Of a stretch of 64,000 nucleotides of DNA, positions 40,901 through 52,879 are shown piece after piece. A model generated the notes under the pieces. It ran no database searches. It was not told where the DNA came from and saw only the letters and a program-made list of their open reading frames with translations. Origin of the DNA: Luidia sarsii (lineage: Eukaryota > Echinodermata > Asteroidea > Paxillosida > Luidiidae); NCBI GenBank assembly GCA_949987565.1, contig OX465107.1, positions 873,001-937,000 of the forward strand. Direction: 5' to 3'. Within the stretch, counting starts at the first letter, position 1; each line of letters starts with the position of its first letter. A program made the translations under genes and the position numbers.

Positions 40901-42236
40901 ATTCTTCAAGAGTTATTCAAATATAAACAGATTTGAGGAATTAGGTTCGGTATAAAAGCCACACCTGGTTTTAAAAGCTGTCCCAAATCCCGGTCTTTTG
41001 GATATTACTGCTTCACTTATGGTCTATATGTATGTACCGGGTACACATACATGTTCATCTCAGAACCACAGCTCTCTTAAAGAGACGCTTTCACACAGTC
41101 TACCCACAAACCCCAAGCACCAGTACTCCATACAGTTTACTGAGCTTCAAATCTGACACATTTAGAAATGGCGTGTTGACTGTTGCACTTCTGATGACTG
41201 TTGCACCCATGTCCACTCTCTGTGGTAGTTTCTTGAGGGGGTGGGGCTCATCAGGGAAGATACATTGGTGTGGCTGTATGTCTGATGTCTTTAAGCAAAA
41301 CACCTGCAACCTGTCTCTAAGACATGATTAAGTGTCTAACTGGCCCAACAAGGCATCCATATATCACCCGTATATTAATGTCTTCTTCAAGAAGACCTTG
41401 GCATGTGCAATTCAGTGCTGCATTTGGTTGGTGTAGTTGAATGCAAGTCTTCCATGTTCAATCATGGCGTTGCATTTTTAATAATTGATGTCGGTGGCTG
41501 TGCCCTGATGGATTCAATAGAGCTTTTGGCCGTTCAATAATCACAGTTTCATGTGTCTTTGAGTGAGATTCAATTGGCTGCACGCTCATACACTGCAATC
41601 AATACATCCCCGGTGTGCACATTGTCTGGTTGCTCTTGATGCATACTAATCAATGCAGGGCACCAGTTGCACCACTGATGAGTGATGAAGCTCCCCCTAG
41701 ACCGTTCCACTCAGCAACCCAAATAAATGTGAACATTGAGTCGATCTCTCCTCCCGTAAATCTAATCTTGCTGGTGTCTTGCTGTGGCAGACAGAACTGC
41801 TGACAAGATTTCATCACCTGTGCCTTTGTGCGTTTAGCTGTCATCATCTGCTGAGGGTAGCTCTCTAGGGGCAGCTTAGGGGGTGGGGGATGCAAGTGTA
41901 CGTGCAGTCATTTCTTGAGATGGGGTCTGATACTGCCTTGGCATTATCAGGCTGGAAATGGTGTCTAAAACCCTTGGGTATTGCAGCTTTAGCTGGCTCT
42001 TCGCATGAGGCACCTCATCAGTCTGCCTAGCTCTTTGCCCCTCTTTTCCTTCTCAGCCAATCTTCTGTAGATTCATCTACAGATGGCTCCATACCCTTCC
42101 CTAGCCTCGCACTGAGGAACTTTGAGGGGGAAGGTTTCTAGGCCTTGGGTTGTTGGTTGTTTTTTGAGGGGTGGGGGGGGGGGATAATGCAGCTCAGAAT
42201 TAAGGAGGGTTGAAAGCACATCTCTCATCTGAATAC
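37991..42236. other. No gene seen apart from repeats
   Basis: Ordinary sequence around one purine repeat at 40.4 kb. A TATAAAAG-type element at 40949-40957 is not followed by a convincing open frame. A poly-A stretch at 39642-39655 is not preceded by a recognisable retroposed gene. Confidence 0.5.
40382..40592. repeat. GGGAGA-type purine repeat
   Basis: GAGAGGGAGAGAGAG and then GGGAGAGGGAGAGGGAGGGAG steps cover about 210 bp on the + strand, interrupted at 40410-40448 by CAGTCATGGATACCGTCC. Confidence 0.92.
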
Positions 42237-42866
42237 GAGAGAGAGAGATATGTGGCAACTGTTACGCAGGAGGAGGAAGAGGAGAGGGGGAAGGAAAGGG
42301 AGAGGGAGAAGAAGAGGGAGAGTGGAAGGGAGAGGGGAAGGGAGAGGGGAAGGGTAAGGGAGAGGGAGAAGAAGATGGAGAGTGGAAGAGGGAATGGAAG
42401 GGAGAGGGGGATGTGTAGATGGAGATGGAGATGGGGAAGGGAGAGGGGAAGAGAGGTGGGAAGGGAAAAGGGAAGGGAGAGGGGGAGGTGTAGATGCAGA
42501 GGGAGAGGGGGAAGGGAGAGGGGAAGGGAGAGGGGGAGGTGTAGATGCAGAGGGAGAGGAGGAAGGGAGAGGGGAAGGGAGAGGGGGTATGTAGATGGAG
42601 AGGAAGAGGGGGAAGGGAGAGGGGAAGGGAGAGGGGGTATGTAGATGGAGAGGAAGAGGGGGAAGGGAGAGGGGGTATGTAGATGGAGAGGGAGAGGGGA
42701 AGGGGTATATGCAGAGGGAGAAAGGTGGAGAGGGAGAGGGAAAGGGGTAGATGGAGAGGAGAGGATTGAGGGGAGGGAGAGGATTGAGGGGAGGGAGAGG
42801 TTGAAGGGGAGGGAGATGGAAAGCGGTAGATAGAGAGGGAGAGGTTGAAGGGGAGAGAGAAGGGAA
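42237..42866. repeat. Purine-rich tract with 50/51-bp minisatellite units
   Basis: The tract is GGGAGA/GGGAAG with a landmark GTAGATG(C/G)AG recurring at about 42490, 42541, 42591, 42641 and 42679, giving steps of 51, 50, 50 and 38. Each landmark is followed by GGAAGGGAGAGGGGAAGGGA. A C-free G-run of 10 or more bases lies just upstream at 42171-42183. Confidence 0.92.
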
Positions 42867-45800
42867 AAACAGATATAAATATCCACCATAGAAACTTGAT
42901 CAGCCCAGTGGTCATGGGTGGGTTTGAAATCAGGAGTCTGGGTAATGAATTCCACCCATGTGGTTTTGTTCAAGCAGGCAAAAGCACTGAGCCAACCACT
43001 AATGATGTCGGGCAAAGTGTTATCGAGAAGCAATCTGTCCTCAAAAACCATCCCAACCTTCAGCAGGCTGATCTGTGATTAACCCTGGCTGCATCTCCAA
43101 AGACAGAAGGCTATCTCCCCGCAATGTAGGGCAAACCTTGGAACTGATTTCATTCCTTTCTACATTTAACTTGTGGTGCTCATGAGCCGAGACCTGCAAA
43201 CTATCATGAAGGAGTTACTGATCACAGTTTCTAAAGCTTAGAAGTCAGAGGCAGTCATTGGTCAAACAATAAAGGTTTCTCGGAAGATTAGCAGAAGCTT
43301 GTGGCTGGAGAACACAATGAAGAAGTTGTCTGATTTGGGGTAGCTAGTCAAAAGCAGATGAACTGTTGCCAGGCTTAAGATGTGCATCAGTTCTTTGTGA
43401 GTAACCATGGCATTATTGTCGGACACAAAGTCGTTTGTGATGCTGCTGGCTAGAAAGTGCATCTTGAGTCTGAGAAGCATCAGAACATATGGTCCTCTCA
43501 TCATCATAGTGACAGGGAGCCTTTGATTCATGAAGTAATGAGATTTCAAAACAAGATGTCGGTCCATAATTGATATTCAACCTTTTCTGAGATCCGTTTT
43601 TTTTTATAGAGCTACTGAGCTGGGATCTTCACTCGAATCATGACTCATGAGATGGATTTGGGGATTTAATGTCAACCGGGCAATTGCAAAGTGCACGCAA
43701 TTAGAACTCTTAGGAATGGAAATGTCACTTGCATATGGAAACGTTTGTCTGAGCAGCCAAATCTGCCAGCAATGCTTTTTGCCGATACCTACCAGTATCA
43801 GTAAGATGAGAGCTTTGGAGATCATATGGTGTGCCAGTCTACTCACTTTCCAGTTTTAATTAGCAGCCCCTAATTCTTTAGATCGTTTCCCATAAAGGCA
43901 CTTCATCAGATGTCTTTATCCGCTCATTATTGATATTCTTGATGTTGCCCCTGTATTGTACTTCACAGCCAGTGGAATGGCTATCTCTAGGCAGGGGAAG
44001 TCCAGTCATCTCGAGGGTGTTTTCTATCATAACACGGCCGCTAATCACCTCCCCCCAGACAAGATCTGTTACACTCATCAAGGGACTGGCTCATTACCCT
44101 GCAAGCCTGCCTCACTGCACTATGCTGACATCAGAGGCTCTACTTCCTTCTCTCTGACGATGTGGCCATCTGATTCACGTACTGGCCTAGATGCCAAAAC
44201 GTATCCATTGTCACTGACATTTCCTCTTCAAAAAATGCATCATTAATGCTTCATGTCTCCCATGTAGCCATTTTTTGTCCCAGAGCCCTTGACATATACT
44301 GAAAGGGGGAGGAAATCTCTCCCTACTAATTGCCCGGCAAACTTCTGAAAAATGCTGATCAAGTACAGATGTTCTGCGGTCGATTTCAACTATAAACTCA
44401 TCGTAACTTACGATCAATCCCAAAACGGTGAGCGATGCACAGAAACCACACGGCCCATCACAACGTACGATGGGTTATCCATCGTAAATTGAGTTAGGAT
44501 GTTTTGTAAGGCTTTGTGCAATCCAGCCCAAGGCACTTTGCAAAAGGTGTGCCGGCATGCTCAGTGATGTCCTTCTCGGACACGGTGCAAAATGAGATCG
44601 GCGTGAAGGATTCAGAACAGTTACAGAAAGAATTTGACACATTTTATTCTGATTTTGAGTTGACTCCTCCTGAGTTGACTCGTCAGCCGCACATATTTGC
44701 CCGATGCCTCTTGCGTGGAGCAAGGATGAGGGAGGCTGGAGGGAAGGATGTCACAAGCAGACTATTTGTGGCTAGGGTAGTGGGATGATGACGGGGTATG
44801 TGACCCTTTAGCAGTTGGAGTGCTATTGAGTGAGATCAGCTCTACAGAAATGAGCTCACAGCTCTCTGGGTCAAAGTGTGAAGGTATTATGCTGCAGACT
44901 GTCTTGCCTTTGATGTATGATTGAATGAATGTATGAATGTATGAATTGGAAAAACGTCAATGGGGCGGGGGACTTTAAAGAGCAAAAGTATCTCGATATT
45001 GGGTCACCCCAAAGAAGCCATCTCGGATCTCCTGTCGAGGACTGTGCAGGCATCAACTTCACAGGGCTGACTTGTTTATTTGGTAAATAATGAAGGTGTG
45101 GGGACCTTAACACCGCAGATCATGACCAAGAAAAACAGATCCCTCAGAATTGATTACACAGCTTCTTGTTTCCAAAGCAAGTGGAAGGATTGTACAGCGC
45201 ATGTCCCTCGTTGCTGATTTATAAACTTGGCAAGTTAGCAAACATGAACAGTCTGTTGGGAGAGAGTCACCCGTGTCTCTCTCTCTATCCATCCTCATGC
45301 CTGATTCCCCATGCTCTGTGTAAGGTGGCTGCTGCAGGCACACTGGCATAGGCATGTTTGCCCCTGCGAATTAGAGTAAATGTCATGCCTACTGTGTGAC
45401 AGGTAGCTCTTAATACAGGCCTGCTGGACTGACCTGGAGTAAGGACTAGCTTTAGTTGCCCTCAGTCGTCTGGTCACGGTGTACACAGCTGATGGAATAA
45501 CAAGTTCTGTCTAATGTAGCCCGTTGGCCTCAGCATTCTCATGGGGTTTGGCTTGCCTACTGTAAAACTTCTCCTGTTTCTCCGTCTCCCTTCTCCCTTA
45601 AGTGTACCGATGCAGTGCATTACTGAAAACGAGAGGCTCCTCCATGCTTTAGTCAATCCTCTGAGCTCGGTTGGACGGAGTTTGTCGCGGTTTGGCCACA
45701 GGAGGGTTTCTGTCCTGCTCTGGCGCCGTCTTAATGATCGCTGCGCATTATGGCGGAAGATCGTTCGAGCGCTGAAAGGAAGGAGATGGAAAAACCTGTG

Positions 45801-46204
45801 GCAGCATTATGGCATTATGCAGAAAATGTGCATGGGCACTCACTCTATGGGGACTTAATGTGCGATTGTTATCCCAACTCACAACAGTAAGGTGTTTGAA
45901 TTAAACAGAAAGTTGTGGGAAATATAATTGGCTTCATTTTGATATTCTGTAATGGATGTAAAAACAACTCTAGCTTCAAGAAAAAACCCACAAATTGAAT
46001 TGTCAGCTGTTGAATACCACAGCCCAAGTGTGAGCTGATGATGTGGTTTGGGGAAGGAGGAAAACCATAGTGGGTTCTCATTTGCCCTGCTCATTGATCC
46101 GTCCATCTTCCAAGGAATCTGGCTGATGGATCTGATCAGCCTATCCTGTGATTGCCGAGAACAACACCCCCCTAAGGTTAACGGTCTGCATAACCCATCA
46201 TCAT
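42867..46204. other. No gene seen apart from an R2 repeat
   Basis: Contains R2 at 44.4 kb. Frames at 43262-43567 (minus), 44516-44788 and 45541-45858 (plus) are about 90-105 codons, in non-repetitive sequence, but match nothing I know and have no supporting splice or start context. Confidence 0.5.
44378..44528 (+). mobile_element. R2 MITE-like repeat
   Basis: GTCGATTTCAACTATAAACT, then TTACGATCAATC, GTGAGCGATGCACAGAAACC, ACGATGGGTTATCCATCGTA and GAGTTAGGATGTTTTGTAAG. It closely matches 55598-55740. TACGATGG...CCATCGTA makes a hairpin in the 3' half. Confidence 0.75.
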
Positions 46205-46345
46205 GTTGTACCTTGCATCCCGCCCAAGTTGCCTGATCAGGCATCGGGCAAAGCACTGAGCACTCGGTGCTTATCACGTTGAGCAGGGAAAACCCTCAAT
46301 GAATTACATTCTCCTCGACGCAAACATCATGTCTTATCTATGATG
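46205..46345 (+). repeat. SINE-2 3' part, first of two tandem copies
   Basis: It starts in CCCGCCCAAGTTGCCTGATC, then GGGCAAAGCACTGAGCACTC, GAGCAGGGAAAACCCTCAAT, and extends through ATTCTCCTCGACGCAAACATCATG. That last block is shared with the inverted copy at 47591-47787 and so belongs to the element. A second copy follows about 40 bp later in the same orientation. Confidence 0.75.
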
Positions 46346-46387
46346 CAACGCGGTAAACACAGTTATACAATATTCCAATCCACCACA

Positions 46388-46530
46388 CGACCTCGACCAG
46401 CTCGGTGGTCAAATGGTTAAGATGTCTGCACTAGAAAGCTGGAGTCGCAGGTTTGAATCCCGCCTGAGTTGCAAAGCACTGGGCATTAAGTGTTTATCAC
46501 GTCGAGCAGGGCAAACCCTCAGTGAATTAA
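46388..46530 (+). repeat. SINE-2 copy with tRNA-like head
   Basis: It has ACCTCGACCAGCTCGGTGGT, the box A-like GGTCAAATGGTTAAGATG, then GCAGGTTTGAATCCCGCC with a clear box B, and finally the SINE-2 body GCAAAGCACTGGGCATTAAG and GAGCAGGGCAAACCCTCAGT. This is one of the two copies with both promoter boxes recognisable. Confidence 0.8.
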
Positions 46531-47590
46531 GGATAGAGATTCTGAAAATGAAAGTCTGATGGCTACAGATGCAAACACGTTGCAAAACTGTACATGGAGG
46601 CCTTTGAGCTCGAATTGTCTCCTTCAAAACAACCTTGGAAATGGACACTGCACTGTATGGTTTGACACGTCTGATTATTCTGCTCTTGTTAGCGTGATTT
46701 TTGATGTCCAAATGCATCTTACTCTGGGATTATCAGGGAATAAATACACGTTTATTTCACTGCTGAAATCTTCAGCAACGAATCATGCAGGCATGTCAAT
46801 GAATGTGTCGATATTTACTCCTGAAATTGGTTCTCTTGAAAAACATGCACTGACTGTTGGTAATATACAAACGTACAATACAATACAATAGCTCCCCGAC
46901 AAGAGTAAAGGACCGAGTCTTCATCCGCTGACATCACCAAGGACATCCTCCACAGGGGCGTGGCTGCCCCCCTTCCAAAATTAAATGATTCTTTACCCTC
47001 TTTCCCAAACTTTTTAATTTGAGAAAATAAATACCTGGTACATGAATGTGTTTTAATGACACCATAGTATTATTTGAAATAATGAAAAAAAATTCAAAAA
47101 TGCATTGCAGTTGACCTTCAATTTGGAAGGCAGTCATAACTTAAGACTTAAACATTCATTTCACAGATTTTGAAGATGGAGGAGAAGAAAGAAAAGTTAA
47201 GCTGCAAGGAACTTAACCACAAACTTCTTCAGACTTACACCTGCATAAGGGTCACTAATCTATCTTGTAGAAATCGAATTATTCCTGGTGTTATTGGGTA
47301 AGTAAGGATTTTAAAATCCCAACATTTAAATAAGAGATTTCCTCCCTCTAGCCCTCTGGTGGGTCCGTGTCGTGTTTCTGTCAGTAAACCAGATGTCCTC
47401 TCAAGTTTCACCTGATTCTGTTAAGGCGACCTGCATGGCGAGACAACACAACCTTATGTGCTGATATTGCGGTAGACGTTGTTGTGAATCTTATTTGGCT
47501 AGTGTTAGGTTCCTCAAAGGCTCCATTAAAACGTTCAGAGTGGTCGTTCGGAAAAGCACACAGGTTGCCTAATGCCTGCCAACAGCTATA

Positions 47591-47787
47591 TGACATGATG
47601 TTTGGGTCCAGGAGAATGGAATTCAATGAGGGTTTGTTCTGTTTGACGTAATAAGCAGTGAGTGCCCAGTGCTTTGCCCGGTGCCTGATGAAAAACACAC
47701 AGGCAGCCTGTGTTGGATTTGAACCCGAGACTTCTGCTTTCTAGTGCATACACCTTAACCACTTGTCCACCAAGATGGTCGAGGTCG
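47591..47787 (-). repeat. Near full-length SINE-2, minus strand
   Basis: On the reverse strand the order is GACCTCGACCATCTTGGTGG, the box A-like GTGGTTAAGGTG, CACTAGAAAGCAGAAGTCTC, box B GGGTTCAAATCC, GGGCAAAGCACTGGGCACTC, AAACCCTCATTGAATTCC and CATTCTCCTGGACCCAAACA. This gives a length estimate of about 200 bp for the family and defines its 3' part. Confidence 0.8.
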
Positions 47788-47827
47788 TGTGACAGATTTG
47801 AATAATGCATAGCGGCGGATACAGTGT

Positions 47828-47916
47828 TGTGCCAAATTTGTTCATCAGGCATTGGGCAAAGCACTGGGGATTCAGTGCTTGTTACGTCGAACGGGGCGAG
47901 CCTTCATTGAAGTGCC
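47828..47916 (+). repeat. SINE-2 3' fragment
   Basis: GCCAAATTTGTTCATCAGGC, then GGGCAAAGCACTGGGGATTC and GAACGGGGCGAGCCTTCATT, match the SINE-2 body. It faces away from the inverted copy ending at 47787, so the two bodies form a spaced inverted repeat. Confidence 0.7.
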
Positions 47917-48794
47917 CACGGCTAGGCTCTCGTGCCTGTCGACCGACGTGGCTCTCTGTCAATCCTGAGTGTCGGACACTTGCCTTACAGTTGTCCGTAC
48001 AAGTATATTGATCTCAGCAGATGGCTGGAGCTTAGCTCATCCGTCCCTCCTCCCCCTCACTACCATTCTCCCCACCTCCAGCGCCGTGACCTATCGGCCC
48101 TGACAACGACCAAAGGCAGTGGTTTGCGGAGAGACGGCATCCCTCCGGCAGGGATTGACCGGCTCTGACTACATCGCAGAGTGCCGTTTGTTCAGTCAAT
48201 TTGTCATTTGCCGTGCCAGAGTCATGCTTGGGGCTCGTATTTGTTCTCAAACACTGCTGGAGGGGCCAGGGTGATCCATTAATGAAAAGTTGTGACGTAC
48301 ATATGTGTGCAGCATTGGTTTCCTCTCATTTACGTGGAGGGCTCTAATAGGTATATAAACTGCTGTGTTAATGCTCGTCAGCAAATTCCTTAATAATTCC
48401 TTATAAAGCGTGTGGGGGATGTACAGTAGTTACCATGTAAAGGTTTTAAATTTTTTATTTAAATATCTAGGCAGAGGCATCTATGTCTTTGTGTAAACTC
48501 ACATGTACGTTATGTTAGTGTTGAGTGCATGTTACTATGCCAGCAGACTGGATGCTGAGTCACTGAAGCACCTGATATGTGCGTGTCGTTGTAATCATCC
48601 AGCAAGCAAAGCCTACATTTGATGGCAGTCTGGCATGAAATGGGATTATAAGCTGTGCTGGCATGTACTCATCAGTTTTAAGAGTAGTCAAGTGCTGTGA
48701 TGTACACAAATGTTACTTACTAACTTACTGACTGTTATAACCCAATTGAAATTCTCATAACTGTCCAGTGCTTGCATTTTGTTCCCGGACGGAC

Positions 48795-48835
48795 AACCTT
48801 TCAGAAAGGTCGTGCTAGGATCCAATATTTGGCCG
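48795..48835 (+). repeat. R1 central fragment
   Basis: CTTTCAGAAAGGTCGTGCTA followed by GGATCCAATATTTGG preserves the R1 centre; neither head nor tail is recognisable. Confidence 0.4.
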
Positions 48836-48934
48836 AGTAGTCGCTGGTTCTTGTGTTTGTGCTTTTGTAATGTCACCCTCGGAAACCAAACAAACAAACA
48901 ACTCCACAAACAGACAGACAAACAAGACAACGGG

Positions 48935-49072
48935 AGTCGCTGGTTTGCATCCCTCCTGAGCTGCCTGAAATTTGTTCATCAGGAATCGGTCAAAGCACTG
49001 GGCACTCAGTGTCTATTACACGTACATGTACATCAAGCAGGGCAAACCCAGCCTCTTTGTCAATTGAAGTGT
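48935..49072 (+). repeat. SINE-2 copy with a TACATGTACAT insertion
   Basis: It contains GGAGTCGCTGGTTTGCATCC (decayed box B), CCTCCTGAGCTGCCTGAAAT, GGTCAAAGCACTGGGCACTC and AAGCAGGGCAAACCCAGCC. An ACGTACATGTACAT stretch interrupts the usual CACGTCGAGC link at about 49019-49033, a local expansion of the TACATG motif. Confidence 0.7.
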
Positions 49073-50083
49073 CCCGTACAATACCTAGGCTGCTGCAGCC
49101 TATCTGTACGAGTCGTCAAGGGAATAAATGAGCTTCGGACAAGCCCAATTTCTCAGAGGGACCCTCAGCCCTGTGACTTCCATCTGCCGTGGGTGACAGG
49201 GCTGACCCTGGGATAGGTACGCACCAAGAAGCTGAATAGTCCACGCTGCAGTCAGGCAAGGCCTGGAACATTTCCGGCAACGTGTATTTCCCTCAAGACA
49301 TGCATTGATTGTGGCGTCAGCAATTTATGCAGCCAGACTTCACAACAGCTACACACCCAGAAAAGTCAAGGAGTGTTGCCGCATTTGCAATATTTATGCC
49401 AGATTTTCAAGCCATTTAGAAAAAAAGAAAGACATGCATTACCTTTTCAGATTATGTGGAATTGGTCGGTGTATTCATGGTGTTTAATTTTGTGGATTGT
49501 AAGCATTGTTTTAAAAGCTTAATATTTGGTAATAGAGAATGAAATGGAATCCCTTCCCTGCTCTTTCAAAGGTGTAAAACTATCCCTTTAAGATTTTAAT
49601 AAAGCAGGCTTGGAGAGGCTGCCCTCATCTACTAGAAATGTCACTACCTTGGTGAGGGGGAGAGCAAGGGTGGAAGGCTAGTAGGCTAGCAGGGTTGTGG
49701 GACGGAGATTGGCATCAGACGGACGATATGCAAAATATGGGCTCCTTATCCCGCCAACACTGGGATGCGATGCATCTGTCCATGTCATTATTTTAGAAAC
49801 CAGGGTCATCCCCTCGGTCTCTCTCCTTCCTCTCCCCCCTCCCAACCCACCCCGTGAGATGACTGGGGTGACTGTGGCATGGTGTGATGGCACATGGAGG
49901 GGAGGGAGGGGGTGACAGCCTGACCCACGGAGGAAAGACTGGCAGAAGTTGCACCCACACAAGGACACGGCGAGCATATTCCATCTAATATAGATTTAAT
50001 GAACCTCCGCACTATGGTGATGGCACACGCCGGAATTAATGTCACTTGTCGGAGGCGGGTGGAAACCACGCCACTTTCAGAGG

Positions 50084-50500
50084 CGGAGAGGAGAGAGAGA
50101 GAGAGGGGAGGGGGAGGGTGAGGGAAAGACAGGTGAGAAAGAGAGGGCAGAGGGGGAGAGGGAGACAGAGGGTGGGGGAAAGAGAGCAGAGAGAGAGAGG
50201 GGAGGGGGAGGTGGGGAGAGAGAGGAGAGAGGGAGAGAGAGAGGGGAGGGGGAGGGTGAGGGAAAGACAGGTGAGAAAGAGAGGGGAGAGGGGGAGAGGG
50301 AGACAGAGGGTGGGGGAAAGAGAGCAGAGAGGGAGAGGGAGGGAGAAAGGGGAGGGTGGTTGAATGACAGGAGAGAAAGAGAGGAAAGAAAGGGAGGGAG
50401 TGAGACAGGGGAGAGAGGGAGAAGGGAGAGGGAGGGGAGGGGAGGAGGGAGGGGAGGAGGGAGGGGAAGTTAGAAGAGAGAGGATCGAGGGAAGAGAGAG
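50084..50500. repeat. Purine-rich tract with a 138-bp tandem duplication
   Basis: GGAGGGTGAGGGAAAGACAG occurs at about 50113 and 50251 (offset 138), followed both times by GTGAGAAAGAGAGG and GGGGAGAGGGAGACAGAGGG. The rest is GGGAGA-type. The two halves differ slightly (GGCAGAG against GGGAGAG). Confidence 0.92.
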
Positions 50501-52879
50501 GAGATAGATGAGGGGAGGGCAGGTGTAGAGACAAGACTCCTTGACAACTAAATTGAAATTTACCTATTCACTATACCCTCCATCCATTATTTATTTGTAA
50601 GTGAAGACCTTCAGTCAGATTTAAAGAGTAATCTCACATTTTCTCTGAATGCACTCGATAAAAAAAAACCAGATGTTAAAACTGTCCTATGTACAAGCCA
50701 TATTGCCCAAATGTCTTAGCAGTTGGAACCAGTCAAGTGTGTTTTTCCAACCAGATACAGTGGGACCATTTTCTCGGGAATGGTCTCAGCGGCAAGGGGA
50801 GCTGTCAGACCAAGCATCCGGTCTGCCAGGAAATCTTCAGCTTCACCAGGTGGTCTTTTGCAGACCCCCTCCTTTAAACAAAAAAGGGGCGGTGCATTTT
50901 TCCGTGAAGAAAATTGCCAAATTAGCTCATCGATGTCCGAGTGTTTTCGCAGGCCTTATCTGGTTAAAGAAAAATAAAATTGAGCGTCTGTAAGATTGCC
51001 TCTGGAATATCTCTAGCCTGCTTCTTAGATGGGACATGCAATAGTATTCTAAATTGGAAGTCCAACAAAGCTAACAACATTTATCTAAAAAAAGATCAAG
51101 TTTCAGTGGGTGGATGGATTGAATGGAAGTGGGAAAGGCTGGCTAGATTTGGTTCTAGAGTGTGAAATGATTTTCGATCAAGTTGTTTTCATGTTCATGT
51201 TGCCATAAGAGTCTAGCCTGCAGTGGTCAGGATAGTGGACACTTTCTTGAAGATTGGGTCCTTTATCATTATCTTTTGATGAAGAAGCATTATCTTGAGT
51301 CTGTTAATGCAGCAATCCCATGAACTACTTCTGTGTAAGGAATTTTCAACAGAGAACATTCGTGCAATCCTACCTCCAAATTTTTAATTCATCTTCCCTG
51401 GTACGTGTACAAACATGCACATGCATGTAATTACACAAGGCTGTATGCACTATGCAAAGCTATCATCTCTTGCCTGTCAGGTTTATGGTTGCTTAATACA
51501 TCAAGTGATGTCATGTACATGCTTGCCTGGATGCTAGTTGCGTTGCGTCGTGAGAGGCCTTACGAATTCTCCTGGTAACTGTTAGAGGTACAATGCCATT
51601 TGAAAAATATAGTGGGTGTATTTAAAGATACTGTCATGATATGAAATGTTTTGCTTGTATTTCATCTTCTGTGAAGGTTTTTGCATCTGGTGTGGAGAAT
51701 ATGCTATGTCATGCTTCACATGTACATGAGGTCGTAAGGTCAAAAAGTTTTCAACACAGTTGTTGAATTTTCGATATCATACTACTAGCTTTGGATCAAT
51801 CGTATTAAAGTTGAGTTAAATGTAATCATTGCAGCAGCATGTGAACTTCATTGCAGGTCCCTGTGTATGGTCTAGGTATGTGATATGTAAGTGGGATGTA
51901 TATCTTTTGATTATTCGTAAGTTTGGATGACTTTTGTGAATCTGAAACTTGTCATGAAAAAAGAGTTTGGATGTGGTCTTAGTTCTGTTCACACAGCCAA
52001 GAGACCATCACGTACAATCACGACTCGGTTCTCAATTGAAATGGAGCCCATTCCCTGGATCCATTTAGAAACCACTTGCCTTGGCTAATGCTGGATTGCA
52101 TGTTGCATAAAACTTCTCCACTTCAAACCCAATAATCCTTGAAGAAGGTTAAACAAACAACTTGCGCAGAATCTCACAAATGGTTTGCAATGTAATGAGG
52201 GCAGGGGATCTCAAGGGGCAGGAGAGTACTCCAAGAAAATTTGGCAATAGGATTGCTTTGAGACAGAGAACGCTGAGAAAGAAGGCAGAGAGTGTATACA
52301 TGTAGGCTCGTCTTGGTCGGCATTAAGGACAGCTTTAAGAGTAGGAGCACTGGTCTGAAGGGAGAGGAATCACTTTGGAGTAAATAACCCTCATCATCCC
52401 CGAGTTTGGAAAGGGTTATGATAATCCATCCAGCCCTAGGGAGATGAGGCATGGGGGTGAAAGCAAAACGGGAGAAAAATAATGAAAGCGATGATAATGC
52501 CAAGGGTGTCTGCTGTATGCTTGATTACCATTGGTTATCTGCAGCCAGACGGAGACGACTCAAGCTTGGAGACATCTTGGCTTCCCTCTTTGCTTGTCTC
52601 AAATTCTCTGTCTTCTTTTTTTTTTGTAATTTGTCTGCTGATCTTGGGAAACGAAGCCTGCTTGGACAAGATGGCGGTGGTTCACTCCCGGCAATGGGGC
52701 GTAACCGGGAAATGAAATATGGAGTTCCTTTGTAACTCATTAACATTGATGCCCTCTCCCCCCTCCCCCCTTACTCCCCAATGTGGGGCTGTTTGCCGAG
52801 GCACTGTTTGCTTGCTTATCAACTGTCCACTGTTAGTTCAGGTGAGCTGGTCATTGGGTCTGGAATCAAATGGACGTCC
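50501..52879. other. No gene seen
   Basis: Unique-looking DNA between two low-complexity islands. Overlapping frames at 50649-50993 and 52451-52735 are unrecognised. I see nothing else in it. Confidence 0.5.

Noticed and set aside
40945..41331. TATAAAAG promoter at 40949 driving the frame at 41032-41331
   Set aside because: A single TATA-like match in 64 kb is expected by chance, and the frame has no recognisable domain or conserved start context.
45541..45858. 105-codon basic frame (RRVSVLLWRRL...) as a candidate KCNQ N-terminal exon
   Set aside because: It lacks the conserved pre-S1 motif and does not end at a phase-2 donor that could join the exon at 60593.
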